A stretch of 64,000 nt of DNA from Microbulbifer sp. Q7 (GCF_001639145.1 NZ_LROY01000001.1:684501-748500); one strand, 5' to 3'. Counted from the stretch's first letter, positions 42,761 through 52,209 are shown. Notes: a model not told the origin generated them from the sequence alone. Numbers and translations are program-made.

Positions 42761-44838
42761 GATTGCACCTCCGCTGCTTGCGGGATGGTTTCAACCGCGG
42801 GCTCAGGGGTTGGCTCGGGAGTGGTCTCCGTTGCGGTCTCAGGTGTGGCCTCAGGCTGTGCCGGGGTGGGCACCTCGTAAGCACCCTGTATCGTCGCATC
42901 CTGAATGCGGGCAATGGCGAGGCGGGTATGCGCCATATATTGCGCGACCCGCTGCGTGGCGGCGCCGAGCGCGTCACGCAGGTCCTGACGAATCTGGTTC
43001 TGCAGGGCACTGCTAGCGCGTTCGATGGCATTTTGCTGTTGCGCCAGACGCTGCCCGGCGTCATCCACACTGCCAGCCAGCAGGTTGAGCTGTGGTGCTT
43101 CCGCGGCGATACGGGCCACACTGCGCTGGCGGCGCGCGGCCTCGGCCAGTTGCTCTTCCAGTGCAGCGATCGTTTTGCGCGTTTGCCACAGGTTCTGGTG
43201 ATACTGGTCCGCCGCCTGCCATTGAAGAAGGCCGCGTGCGCGCGCCAGTGTCTGCTGCTGGTAGCGGCTGGTTTTGCCGGCCTTGCTCAGACGCTGATAG
43301 CGCGCTTCGGCGGCGCGCACCATTTCCAGGTACTCGGACGCTGCGCTATCGCTGCTGGCGAGCATCGCGAGGCCGTCCTGGTCTGCCTCGATCCGCACCA
43401 GAGAATTTTTCAGCCGTTGCAGTTCCTGCTCGGCGATCTGTACCTGCTGGTCGTACTGGGCACTGTCGTGTTGTTGCACGATGGCCGTATGCCGCTGCTC
43501 GCGTTCGTCAATCAGGTTGTGGAATTCCGGTAGCCGCTGCTGCCAGCGCTCGAGTACTCGCGTGAGCTGTTGCAGGTCGCGCAGTTCCGCAAGCTGCAAT
43601 TGCAGGCGGTCGCTCTGCATCATACGCAGCAGATAACGCTGGTTGTCGCGGATCAATGCGGGGGTTTCCGCATCTTCGAGCCATCCGTAGCGCTGCAGGT
43701 CCAGGGTTTCGTTTTCCGGTGGCAGCGGGAACTGCAGGCGATACGAGGCCTGCTCCAGTGCCTGGAGATCGTCGAGTGCCTGCTGGTAGCGCTGTTCCGC
43801 GTGCAGGTAGGACTGCAGGGCAAGTTTCGGGCGTTGCAGGGCTTCATAGCTGTAGGGCAGTGCGAGCAGTGCTTCCTGGACCTGGGGGGACAGCGGGTTG
43901 CGGTTGATCAGGTAACCGAGCGCGTCCACCGCCTGCTGATGCTGGCCACCGTTGACCGACACCCAGCCGAGGCCGAGCAGCGCATCCGCGGACCAGGGCG
44001 TATCCAGGCGCACCCCGCGGAATTCCTGCGCGGCGCCGGCGTGGTCTCCGGCAAGTGCCAATGCGTACCCGGCACCGATACGCGCTTTGTCGCGCAGGAT
44101 GCGCAGCTCCTCGCCCGCGTCCAGATGCTCTTCTACCAGCGCGGCTGCGCGACGATATTCTTCTGCAGCGGCGGGCAATTGCTGTTGCCGCGCCAGCGCC
44201 GCGCCAAGATTGTTGTGCCCGAGCACCCGCTCGGCGAGCGGCAGGTCTGCCATCGCCAGCAGTTGCCGCGCCTGGACCAGGTCGCCGCCGCGGATCGCCA
44301 GATTCAGGGTGAGGGTGGACTGGTGGATGGCGCCGGATTTTTGCAGCTGCAGCGCAGCGGTATCCCAGTTCTGGTGGCGATAATTCAGTTCCGCCAGCTT
44401 GAGCCAGGCAATTTCCCGAAAGCGTGCGATACGTTGCTGGTTGTCGGTATCCGCCGCTTTCTGCAATTGCTTTTCAAACAGTTCCGCCGCCTGTCGCTCC
44501 AGGCCGAACGCCAGGCTGATGCCGCCGCGAATCAGATCGGCATTGTCCGCATGATAGGCAATGCCGCCGCGCAGGTCCGATACCATCAGGGTGCTCAGGG
44601 CATCGAAGGTATTGCCCTGGAAATAGTGGTACAGCGCCGCGCCGTAGCGCATGTCCTGCGCTTGCTGAAATTGTTCACCGGGCTTTAGCGGGGGCGGTTG
44701 GCTTACCTCCCCCAAAGACTGCGGTGCGGCGGCTGCGGATGTATCAGCCGCAGCCGGCAATACGGCAGCGGCAATCGCGGCGGCCAGTGTCAGAGCCAGT
44801 TGTGCGGGGGTTATCTTGTTCACAGCGGAAAACCACAT
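42757..44838 (-). CDS. Periplasmic TPR/coiled-coil protein
   Basis: A 693-residue exported protein: signal peptide to about residue 31 (ends LPAAADTS), TPR repeats about 55-340 (AALYHYFQGNTFDALSTLMVSDLR, LKLAELNYRHQNWDTAALQL, ARIGAGYALALAGDHAGA), then a long coiled-coil section about 440-640 rich in Gln, Leu, Arg and Glu, and a Glu/Thr/Pro repeat tail (about 655-690, PEATPETATETTPEP-type). The tail might span peptidoglycan or bind partners. 7 bases separate it from the upstream 44846 gene, and its end overlaps the next gene by 4. Confidence 0.83.
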   Translation of the reverse strand: MWFSAVNKITPAQLALTLAAAIAAAVLPAAADTSAAAAPQSLGEVSQPPPLKPGEQFQQAQDMRYGAALYHYFQGNTFDALSTLMVSDLRGGIAYHADNADLIRGGISLAFGLERQAAELFEKQLQKAADTDNQQRIARFREIAWLKLAELNYRHQNWDTAALQLQKSGAIHQSTLTLNLAIRGGDLVQARQLLAMADLPLAERVLGHNNLGAALARQQQLPAAAEEYRRAAALVEEHLDAGEELRILRDKARIGAGYALALAGDHAGAAQEFRGVRLDTPWSADALLGLGWVSVNGGQHQQAVDALGYLINRNPLSPQVQEALLALPYSYEALQRPKLALQSYLHAEQRYQQALDDLQALEQASYRLQFPLPPENETLDLQRYGWLEDAETPALIRDNQRYLLRMMQSDRLQLQLAELRDLQQLTRVLERWQQRLPEFHNLIDEREQRHTAIVQQHDSAQYDQQVQIAEQELQRLKNSLVRIEADQDGLAMLASSDSAASEYLEMVRAAEARYQRLSKAGKTSRYQQQTLARARGLLQWQAADQYHQNLWQTRKTIAALEEQLAEAARRQRSVARIAAEAPQLNLLAGSVDDAGQRLAQQQNAIERASSALQNQIRQDLRDALGAATQRVAQYMAHTRLAIARIQDATIQGAYEVPTPAQPEATPETATETTPEPTPEPAVETIPQAAEVQS

Positions 44839-44845
44839 GGTGCGC

Positions 44846-45385
44846 TCAGGGAGCCGGCCACTGCACGACGGTAAACTCCGGCTGCTGCTTGCTGCTTGAA
44901 TCGGAAATGCGCAGCTCGATTACCGCGGGCTCGTCGGTTTTCTTCAATTCGAGGGTGGCGGCGCGCTTGAATTCCCGCTGCTCCGGGCCGATGCCGGTGA
45001 AGTAGGCGGTCACGGTATGTTCACCGGACTTGAGGTTGCCCTTGAACAGCGGCTGGATACCGCCGCGGAACAGGGCTTTTTTCTGGTGTTCGGTATACAG
45101 GTGGGTTTCCACCAGTTTGTTGTCGATATGCAGCTTGACACTGTCCAGGTTGAAAAAGTGACCCACATCCATGGACACGTACACGGCCACTTGGCTCTGG
45201 GCGGGGAACAGCAGGTCTTCTTCCAGCACCAGCAGGTCCCGGTTCAGCTTGAGCACTTCCTGCTTCAGGTCTTCGAGGTCTGCGCCGGGGAAGTCGCCGC
45301 TCTGCGCGAACACGCTGCCGGTCAACGTCAGAGTGAATGCCATTAACGGGGCACTGAGGGATCGGGGGCGACGGGGGGAAAACAT
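44846..45385 (-). CDS. Secreted protein, first gene of the ExbBD-TPR operon
   Basis: A 179-residue exported protein: signal peptide ends at about VFAQ (residue 28), a short amphipathic helix (DLEDLKQEVLKLNRDLLVLEEDLLF) and a beta-rich domain with VAVYVSMDVGHFFNLDSVKLHIDN and GEHTVTAYFTGIGP. The beta domain looks like an Ig- or PEGA-type binding module. No established family. It opens the nine-gene operon; the gene upstream (apbE) is about 110 bases away on the same strand, ending at 45494. Confidence 0.75.
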   Translation of the reverse strand: MFSPRRPRSLSAPLMAFTLTLTGSVFAQSGDFPGADLEDLKQEVLKLNRDLLVLEEDLLFPAQSQVAVYVSMDVGHFFNLDSVKLHIDNKLVETHLYTEHQKKALFRGGIQPLFKGNLKSGEHTVTAYFTGIGPEQREFKRAATLELKKTDEPAVIELRISDSSSKQQPEFTVVQWPAP

Positions 45386-45493
45386 GCTAAAGCCTGAGAG
45401 TTTGTGAGCGATAAATTTATTGTGTAACGGTGTACACAGTATGCCCTGAAATTATGTCAGGGTACCGCGTTTCCGATGTGATCCAGTTGGCAA

Positions 45494-46498
45494 TTACTGC
45501 TGTAGTCCGCTGGTAAAGAACATCCGGTGATTCGCATCGATCACGATCGCTTCAAACCCGTCCAGTTCCTCGACCAGCGCCAAACCTTTTTGCTTGCCAA
45601 GCACAAACACGCTGGTGGAGAGCGGGTCTGTATCAAATCCGCGCGGGCCGATGACGCTGACGCTGATCAATTTTTGGTTGTCAGACGCATCGCCATCGGG
45701 ATCGGTTGCCGCGGGCCTACCGGTGGACGGATTGAAAATATGGTGTACTCGGTGATCGTCGTCATCGATAAAAAAGCGCTCGTAATCCCCGGACGTCGAG
45801 ATGGCCGTATTCTCCAGCGGAATGACCGCGGCATTTTTTGATTTATCGCGGGGGTGGCGAATGCCGATCAGCCAGGGCTTGCCGCGTTTGTCGCCGAGCA
45901 GGCGGGCATCGCCGCCGGCGCTGACGCTGGCGTGGGTGACGCCGTACCGTTGCAGGATGGCCACCGCGCGATCGACCGCATAGCCCTTGGCAATTCCGCC
46001 GAGGTCAATTTTGGTGCGCGGATCGGCGAACGCCAGCGTATTCTGTTTGGGGTTCAGCTGAAGGTGGCGGTAATTCACCGCCGGTAGCAGTTGCTCGGTG
46101 GTTGCCTGATCTGCGCGCTGGCCCTTGCGGAAATCGTACAGGCTGCCCACAGAGGCATAGGTGATATCAAAAGCCCCGGCTGTTTTGTCGCTGTACCAAA
46201 GCGACTTTTCAATGATTGAGGTCAGCTCGGGCGTGACCGGTACCGGGCCAAGACCGGCGGTGCGGTTGACCTGCGACAGCTCACTGTCTTCCTTGTAGGG
46301 GGAAAGCGCCGCATCAATGCGCCGGAATTCGTTCATCACCGATGCACCGATTTCGTCGGCCTTTGCGCTGCCCTCGTGCCAGAACTGCAGGTGCACCTCG
46401 GTGCCCATAATGGACTGCTTGTGGTAGTGCCAGTCACCGTAGCTGAGCGCGGAACTGAACAGGCTGACCAACAACACGAGGGGGCGCACAAGGTACAT
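45494..46498 (-). CDS. apbE: FAD:protein FMN transferase (ApbE family)
   Basis: Transfers FMN from FAD onto Thr or Ser of target proteins in the periplasm, using Mg2+. 334 residues; N-terminal signal or anchor MYLVRPLVLLVSLFSSALS, HxG-like and GGIAKGYAVD motifs, the flavin-site YDFRKGQ and SVSAGGDARLLG, HIFNPSTGRPA, and DPLSTSVFVLG. Last gene of a four-gene minus operon with DUF1501 and two cytochrome genes. No canonical flavinylation site (D-G-x-[ST]-G/S-A-[ST]) is visible in the window, so the target is elsewhere or non-canonical. Confidence 0.93.
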   Translation of the reverse strand: MYLVRPLVLLVSLFSSALSYGDWHYHKQSIMGTEVHLQFWHEGSAKADEIGASVMNEFRRIDAALSPYKEDSELSQVNRTAGLGPVPVTPELTSIIEKSLWYSDKTAGAFDITYASVGSLYDFRKGQRADQATTEQLLPAVNYRHLQLNPKQNTLAFADPRTKIDLGGIAKGYAVDRAVAILQRYGVTHASVSAGGDARLLGDKRGKPWLIGIRHPRDKSKNAAVIPLENTAISTSGDYERFFIDDDDHRVHHIFNPSTGRPAATDPDGDASDNQKLISVSVIGPRGFDTDPLSTSVFVLGKQKGLALVEELDGFEAIVIDANHRMFFTSGLQQ

Positions 46499-46527
46499 CG
46501 GAGTTTCTTTTATCGGCAGCTACTGGG

Positions 46528-48099
46528 TTATCGAATCGGCGCAAAGGCGGTCAGGCTGTCCATCAAGCTGGCGTTACCCAGGCCATGATTGGGGAACAGG
46601 CTGGCAAAGTTATTTTGCTCGCCGTGCAACGCCATATAGTTCAGTACCACCGTCTGCACCAGTTGGTTAACGTTGTTGGCGGCGGGGCTACCGGCGGTCT
46701 CAACGTCACCGGAGGGGCGCATATAGCCCAGCTGCTGGTGGCGTGCCTGCTCATCCGCGGTGCCGCCGAGCAGTTGCGGGCGGCCAGTCGGATTGTAAAC
46801 AAGAAAGTAAGACGCAGCGGTCTGCTGGTTGTCCCCGGTCCATACACCCTTGCCGCGCCCCTCGACAGAGTCGTCGACCATACCGTTGCTGAATACCGAG
46901 CCGTCGCTGAATACATAAACCATCAGTGGCTGGCCGACGCGCGCGGCGTATTCCAGGCAGGCGCCAATACAGCGGCCGGCGCGCAGATCGCGGATTTCGC
47001 CCGTGGCGCGGTCGCCGGTGTGATAGTCATAGCCGCCCATGGTGATGGTGCCGGCACCGGCGTAGCCGTTGATCACCAGTTTCATGGTGGAGGCCGCCTT
47101 GCGGAATTCGCGATCGCTCTCGAACTCGGCGGTGGAGAAAATGCCATTGGGGCCGACGATATCCGGGTCCAGCGCCGGATCGAGCGCAGTGGGATTGCCG
47201 AAGCGGTCGGCGAGATCGGCACTTTTCATGTAACCGCACTTCACCAGATCTTTGATCACTGCATCATTGGTCACGCGAGTGTTGACCTTGCCCAGCTTGG
47301 CGTTGGAAATCCGGTACATGGATTCCATGACCTGAACCGTATCTTCCTGGTTAAGCAATCCCACCAGATCGCCCACATCCACCAGGCCGGTCACGTCACT
47401 CGGGCGATCCACCTTGGTGGGACGCACTTCCGCGTTGATCAGGTCGGCGGGGGCCATGGAATTACCGCCGGATTCGCTGGTTTGCGAACCGATCAGTGCC
47501 AGCAAAGAGCCATTGGCGCCGGCGCGGTTGATGCCGTACATGGGGTTGTGCGGATTGTTGCCGGTATCGTTTTCGGAGCGCGCCGGAATCACGGCGCCGT
47601 TAATGGCGGCGCGGTTGCCGATGGCCACTTTTTCCAGAATGCCGGCCAGCATCTGGCTGTCGCTGTGGAAGGCGAGCCCCAGCTCGTTGTTGACGAAACT
47701 GTTGCCCATGGCGTCCGTGAGTGAGGGCACCATGTCCCCGGGCAGGCCCTGCTTGCTGTAACCGGCAGTGCTGAGGAAATCCAGCTGACCGCCCTGTTTG
47801 CCGACCAGCACGTTGGAGCCCGCAATGTTGGCGCCGCCGGCCAGGTCGAAACAGATAAACGGAATCTTGCCTGCGCCGAATTTACTCACACCACACAATT
47901 CGCGCATGGCCTCCAGGTCGGACGACAGTGCTGCCTGCGCCGAGCGTGGATTGGCAAACAGGCTGAATATTGAACCACCCAGCACCGTCGCCATACCCGC
48001 GCGAAAACCCTGCCCAAGAAAATCCCGCCGGCTGACCGGGCGGTGATGATCCGGGTGGCGCAGGGGCTGATCCAGTTCGAAATGTTTCTTCTTGCTCAT
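46528..48099 (-). CDS. Tat-exported DUF1501 protein
   Basis: A 523-residue protein with a Tat signal (SRRDFLGQGF at 23-32, cleavage after AQA near 57), so it is exported folded, perhaps with a cofactor. DUF1501 has an alkaline-phosphatase/sulfatase-like fold; visible landmarks are GKIPFICFDLAGGANIAGSNVLVG, TMGGYDYHTGDRATGEIRD and MVYVFSDGSVFSNG. In many bacteria DUF1501 pairs with DUF1800 or with planctomycete-type cytochromes; here it is flanked by a LamG-cytochrome and ApbE. ATG 48099 is chosen since GGGGA lies nine bases upstream; ATG 48108 would abut that site. Confidence 0.88.
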   Translation of the reverse strand: MSKKKHFELDQPLRHPDHHRPVSRRDFLGQGFRAGMATVLGGSIFSLFANPRSAQAALSSDLEAMRELCGVSKFGAGKIPFICFDLAGGANIAGSNVLVGKQGGQLDFLSTAGYSKQGLPGDMVPSLTDAMGNSFVNNELGLAFHSDSQMLAGILEKVAIGNRAAINGAVIPARSENDTGNNPHNPMYGINRAGANGSLLALIGSQTSESGGNSMAPADLINAEVRPTKVDRPSDVTGLVDVGDLVGLLNQEDTVQVMESMYRISNAKLGKVNTRVTNDAVIKDLVKCGYMKSADLADRFGNPTALDPALDPDIVGPNGIFSTAEFESDREFRKAASTMKLVINGYAGAGTITMGGYDYHTGDRATGEIRDLRAGRCIGACLEYAARVGQPLMVYVFSDGSVFSNGMVDDSVEGRGKGVWTGDNQQTAASYFLVYNPTGRPQLLGGTADEQARHQQLGYMRPSGDVETAGSPAANNVNQLVQTVVLNYMALHGEQNNFASLFPNHGLGNASLMDSLTAFAPIR

Positions 48100-48132
48100 T
48101 TTTTCCATTCCCCGGTGCAAAAGCGCCGGTTA

Positions 48133-50649
48133 TCAGTGAATCAGAATCATCGCGCTGCCCATGGCTGCGGCGCAGGTGGCGGTAACGGTATTGATCGTGG
48201 TGGCGGGCTTGCTGCAGTCGCCTTCCGTGCAGACGGATGCCTTGTCGATCAGTGTGCTCAACTCGTTGCGTACGATACTGGCATCCGGCGCGCTGTCGAG
48301 CTGCTCGCCATGGCCAATGATTGCCGGCCAGTCGATGGGACGGCCGAGCAAGCGGTCGAGCAACGGGTTGATAATCTGATCGCGCTTGGCTTCAGTATCA
48401 AACGCCTCGGTCACGCCTGCGCTGAAATCAAAACCCGGGAAAAAGTTGGCTCTGGCCACTTCGTCATTGGCCAGGGTGTTGCAGTATTTCACCGCCAGCT
48501 GGGTAATCCCCATTTGCTGGGCTGCGAGGAAGCCGCGCACATCCGCTTCCACTGGCAGCTGCTGCTTGATCTTCTCCCAGGTATCGGCCACTGCCGGATG
48601 TGAGCGAGGCACACCGGTGGTGGCCGACAGCGCCGCGTTAATCTGCTCGAAACGGCGGATGCCGATGCGCGGTTGCGGGGTCAGGTCCGCCGGCGCGGCA
48701 GGAGCTGCGGGAGTGGCTTCCACGCGCACGAACTCTTCGTTGCCGAGACGCTCGAAAGTCAGGAAGAACTCGTCGGACGTTGGGCCTTTTTCCAGAGTGA
48801 TAATGGTGCCCAGCGGGGAGAGCTTCTGGCCACTTTCCGGGTCGTATTCGCTGGCCGTCACCGTGGTATCGAGGTTCGCCCAGGCCTGGCCCACCACTGC
48901 CTCGCGGCCGTTAATGCCGATACGCATGCCCTGGATGATCACACCATCCGGAGTCACGCCGTCTTCCAGGGTGATGAACTTGGGCTCGCTGAACAGGTAG
49001 CCGTGGTTGTCGTACTGCTGTACCTCAAACATCACGTAGCCCTGGGGTACATCGGTCTGCGCTTCCACTTTGAACAGCAGCAGGAATTTTTCCCCGACAC
49101 CGGCTTCGTAGTTGGTGAGGATGTCGTCCTGGGTGAGTGCGCGGGAGTGGATTGCCAGCAGTCGCATCGACCCCTGCCACACATTATCACCGGAGACCTC
49201 GCTGCCCACCGCCAGGGCAAAAGAATCATCCCAGGTAGAGAGCAGGCCCGCCGCGACCGGGTCCTGGTCATCGGTGAATACGCCGTTGACGTACAGGCGG
49301 CGCCCGTTGATCGGATCGAAGGTGGCAACCACATGCTGCAGGGTCGCCTGTGCGCGCTCTGCCATATCGTCGGTAATCAGCGCCGGCATGCCATTGGCGT
49401 CGGTGCTGGCATCGTTGCGGTTCTGGAAGGTGTAGTTGTACATAGCCTGGCCGAGGGTAAAGTTGCGGGTGTCGTTATTACCGGAGTAAGTCACGATCCG
49501 CGCCGGGCCTTCCTGTACCACATTGGCCGGCGCCACCCAGGCTTCGATGGAGTACTCGCCGGTACCGGTCAGGGTGTCGAACAGACGCTTGCTGGTGGCG
49601 GTGGCCGCCTGCGCCTTGCCGCCATTGAGCTGAATGCCCCAGGAGCCCAGCCATTCCACATTCCCCGACAGGTTGAGGTCGATGGCCGGATTGATACCGG
49701 AGGTGTCGTAGGCAATGGTGCCGCTGCCGGACTTGAATTCGTACAGGGCAATGGCGTTATTTTCGATACGCCCGCCGCCGCTGGCCACCACGCCGTCGGT
49801 GAGGTACAGCGCCTTGCTGATTACCCAGTTCGGGTCCACCTCGGTGAGCGTGATGCCGTCGGCAAAGTTGCGGATCGCCGCTGCCATGGTGTCGGCGTCC
49901 TGGGTGCAGTTGCTCCAGCAGTTGTGGAAGTCATTGCCGAGGCGCACCACAAAGCGCGAGTTTTCCGGAGTGTCCAGATCCATCCGCGCCTTTGCCGCTT
50001 CGTAGGCCTGATCGATGTCGCTACTGGCGAAATAGGGCTGCTGGGCGGTGTCTGCGTCTTCGCTGTGGCAGCTCGCACAGTACTGTTCCAGCAGCGGGTA
50101 GACGGTGGTGGCAAAGTTACCGCTGGACGCGGGGAAGCTTTTGCTGGCGCCCACGTCCCGTTCGGTGGGAGGTGTCAGGGTAATGGTGCTGGCCACCGAG
50201 CCCGCGGCTGCGGCCCACTCCTGGATGTAATTGGTAATGATCTCACCGCAGGCGCTGGCATTGGCCAACCAGCAGTTGTGGCCGCTGGCGACTTTGGTGA
50301 CCAGGCGGGAATCTTCCGGGCTGCCCAGGTTGACCAGGTCGCGACCTTCGCCGTGGGCCAGGTTGATATCGTCGCTGCGCACAAAGCGCGGGCTCTGATT
50401 GCCTTCAATATGACAGCTGCCGCAGCGATTTTCCGCCGCCAGGTTGTCCCAGATATAGCGTTTGTAGTTCTGTACGTCTTCGCTTTCCGGGGCCGGCCCG
50501 GTGTAGCTGGTATCACCGGAATCCGGATTGGTATTGGGCAGATCTTCCGTGGACTGACCGCTGCCACCAGAGCAGGCTGCCAGCAGTACGGAAGCGAACA
50601 GGGTGGAGAGCAGTGCAGTTTGTTGCCAGCGCGTATTTGTCTGTTTCAT
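48133..50649 (-). CDS. LamG-domain diheme cytochrome lipoprotein
   Basis: An 838-residue lipoprotein: lipobox LAAC with Cys26; two cytochrome c modules, CGSCH (76-80) and CASCH (191-195), each followed about 45 residues later by an HNCW motif (H124, H242) that may supply the second axial ligand, with neighbouring cysteines for a disulfide; then a LamG/concanavalin A-like domain (about 310-470; ATATSKRLFDTLTGTGEYSIEAWV and YVNGVF). The C-terminal third has no recognised fold. It would bind a glycan or protein partner and move electrons at the outer membrane. ATG 50649 has GGGGGAA upstream. Confidence 0.86.
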   Translation of the reverse strand: MKQTNTRWQQTALLSTLFASVLLAACSGGSGQSTEDLPNTNPDSGDTSYTGPAPESEDVQNYKRYIWDNLAAENRCGSCHIEGNQSPRFVRSDDINLAHGEGRDLVNLGSPEDSRLVTKVASGHNCWLANASACGEIITNYIQEWAAAAGSVASTITLTPPTERDVGASKSFPASSGNFATTVYPLLEQYCASCHSEDADTAQQPYFASSDIDQAYEAAKARMDLDTPENSRFVVRLGNDFHNCWSNCTQDADTMAAAIRNFADGITLTEVDPNWVISKALYLTDGVVASGGGRIENNAIALYEFKSGSGTIAYDTSGINPAIDLNLSGNVEWLGSWGIQLNGGKAQAATATSKRLFDTLTGTGEYSIEAWVAPANVVQEGPARIVTYSGNNDTRNFTLGQAMYNYTFQNRNDASTDANGMPALITDDMAERAQATLQHVVATFDPINGRRLYVNGVFTDDQDPVAAGLLSTWDDSFALAVGSEVSGDNVWQGSMRLLAIHSRALTQDDILTNYEAGVGEKFLLLFKVEAQTDVPQGYVMFEVQQYDNHGYLFSEPKFITLEDGVTPDGVIIQGMRIGINGREAVVGQAWANLDTTVTASEYDPESGQKLSPLGTIITLEKGPTSDEFFLTFERLGNEEFVRVEATPAAPAAPADLTPQPRIGIRRFEQINAALSATTGVPRSHPAVADTWEKIKQQLPVEADVRGFLAAQQMGITQLAVKYCNTLANDEVARANFFPGFDFSAGVTEAFDTEAKRDQIINPLLDRLLGRPIDWPAIIGHGEQLDSAPDASIVRNELSTLIDKASVCTEGDCSKPATTINTVTATCAAAMGSAMILIH

Positions 50650-50653
50650 GGTG

Positions 50654-51874
50654 TTATTCCCCCGCGCAGTAAACTGCGGCATCCGCGTAGACCTGTTTCA
50701 ACTTGTAACCGTTGCCGGTAAAGCGGTCGGTCATGCTGGCGATGCGATTGCGGTCGGTGCCATCTTCCGGCGAGCGCAGGCACACCTGTTCGAACACCTT
50801 GGTGACCTGGCACTGGGCGAAGGCCTCGCTGTTGGCCAGCTCGCGGCCCATGGATTTGGCGCCGTAGCCGGAGCCCGGCAGTTCCCCGCTCCAGCCCAGG
50901 TGCATGTTCGGCCCCTCGCGCCAGTAGTTGTCCCACTTGTCATCGGGAATGACGTAGCCGTAGGGGAAGGTGGCGCTGTTGATGTGGTTCTTGGCCTGAA
51001 CGCGGGTGCCGGTTAGCGGGTCGCTATCGCCGCTGCGGTTGTAGTCGAGCTGGCCGTTTTCGCCGGTGGGATCGTTCTCAACGTCGTATTCGAAGTTGTA
51101 ATAGGCAAAAGCCTGGGCCATCGGGTCCATACCGCTGTGGCAACCCACGCAGTTGTTCTGGAACACACGGCTGTCGCCACCGGGGCTGCGGCTGACGTCC
51201 TGGCGGATGCGATCCGGTGGCCGGGAGGTGTCGTGCACCTGCTCCAGGTCGCGGCACAGGTGATTCATCAGGGTAAAACGGAACATGGCGCGGTTAGTGC
51301 CGGCATAAAAGAACGCCTTGGCACCGCCGCGAGTGGTCATCACGCCGGCGGTTGCCTCGCTGGGGAGGCCGGTGACCGAGGACTGGGCACGTTGTTCGAG
51401 CGCTGTCTGCAGCGGATAGTCGCTGCGCTCCAGCGCTTCGTAATGGCTGTTGTTGCTGTTGCTGTAGCTGGGCAGCCCCAAGCCGGAAGCACCGGTGTAA
51501 ATGATGTCGCCAGAAAGAATCTCCCGGAAATCCACATCGTCGCGCACCATGCCGATCACCGTCGCGGTGTAATCGTTGAGCGGTGCGAAGTTGTCGCCGT
51601 CGCGGTTGGTCCAGGGAGTTGCCAGGTTTTTCAGGGTGACGTCGTAGAAGGCGTCGTGCTGCATGGCCATTTCGGCCGCGGCATCCGCATTGCCATTGGC
51701 GATTTCGGCGGCCATTTGCTTGAGCACATCGACACTGGGCTTCACGCCGGTAATCCGACTGTGCATTCGGGCCGCCTGTTCTTCCGGGCCGGCAAATGCG
51801 GGTGCAGACAGCGAGACAGTGACGCAGGTGGTCGCCGCGAGCAGCAGGCGCGCAGCGGACGATTTTATTTTCAT
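50654..51874 (-). CDS. Monoheme c-type cytochrome, DUF1588-like
   Basis: A 406-residue exported protein, signal peptide ending at AFA (residue 28). One heme-attachment site CVGCH at 242-246 in NNCVGCHSGMDPMAQAFAYYNF, the DUF1588-type context CxxCHxxxDPxxxAxxxF. No lipobox, so probably soluble in the periplasm. The long upstream reading (to 52021) is rejected because the signal peptide starts at ATG 51874. Four bases separate it from the LamG-cytochrome gene; it is the first gene of the minus operon and diverges from the HzsA-related gene. Confidence 0.85.
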   Translation of the reverse strand: MKIKSSAARLLLAATTCVTVSLSAPAFAGPEEQAARMHSRITGVKPSVDVLKQMAAEIANGNADAAAEMAMQHDAFYDVTLKNLATPWTNRDGDNFAPLNDYTATVIGMVRDDVDFREILSGDIIYTGASGLGLPSYSNSNNSHYEALERSDYPLQTALEQRAQSSVTGLPSEATAGVMTTRGGAKAFFYAGTNRAMFRFTLMNHLCRDLEQVHDTSRPPDRIRQDVSRSPGGDSRVFQNNCVGCHSGMDPMAQAFAYYNFEYDVENDPTGENGQLDYNRSGDSDPLTGTRVQAKNHINSATFPYGYVIPDDKWDNYWREGPNMHLGWSGELPGSGYGAKSMGRELANSEAFAQCQVTKVFEQVCLRSPEDGTDRNRIASMTDRFTGNGYKLKQVYADAAVYCAGE

Positions 51875-52209
51875 GGGCAGGTTCGCGTTGGGTTCTCGTC
51901 GCGCAATAGGGAAGAAACTCCGCGCTGCGCGTTTTATGATGCCTATAGACCGACCAGTGATACTAAAGAAAGCGGCATGATTCGCCAGCGGCAATAAGAT
52001 AAAGCGAGGACTGGTTGGCAAAAACCTTGTGCGCAGCTTGAGCCTGAGCGGGGCAATCGCGAAAATCAGAGCATAATACGACGGTAAATTCGCCGGACAC
52101 AGATTCAGTCAATCCGCCACCAACAACGTGAGTAAGCACTTTCTTCACCAATAGCGCTGTAGCAAAGTGGCCTGTGGTAGCGCGGAGGTAACTGAGATGA
52201 GGACTTCCC
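51875..52209. other. Divergent promoter region of the two redox operons
   Basis: 335 bases between the monoheme gene (minus) and the HzsA-related gene (plus). No gene is seen. It must carry promoters in both directions; no convincing -35/-10 pair, sigma-54 site or strong palindrome could be located by eye. GAGG at 52199-52202 serves the TTG start at 52210. Confidence 0.55.

Noticed and set aside
46585..47724. 379-codon frame antisense to the DUF1501 gene
   Set aside because: Shadow frame; low-complexity Gly/Ala/His/Val composition and no upstream ribosome-binding site.
48673..50721. 682-codon frame antisense to the LamG-cytochrome gene
   Set aside because: Long only because of base composition; the minus-strand protein has a lipobox, two heme motifs and a ribosome-binding site.
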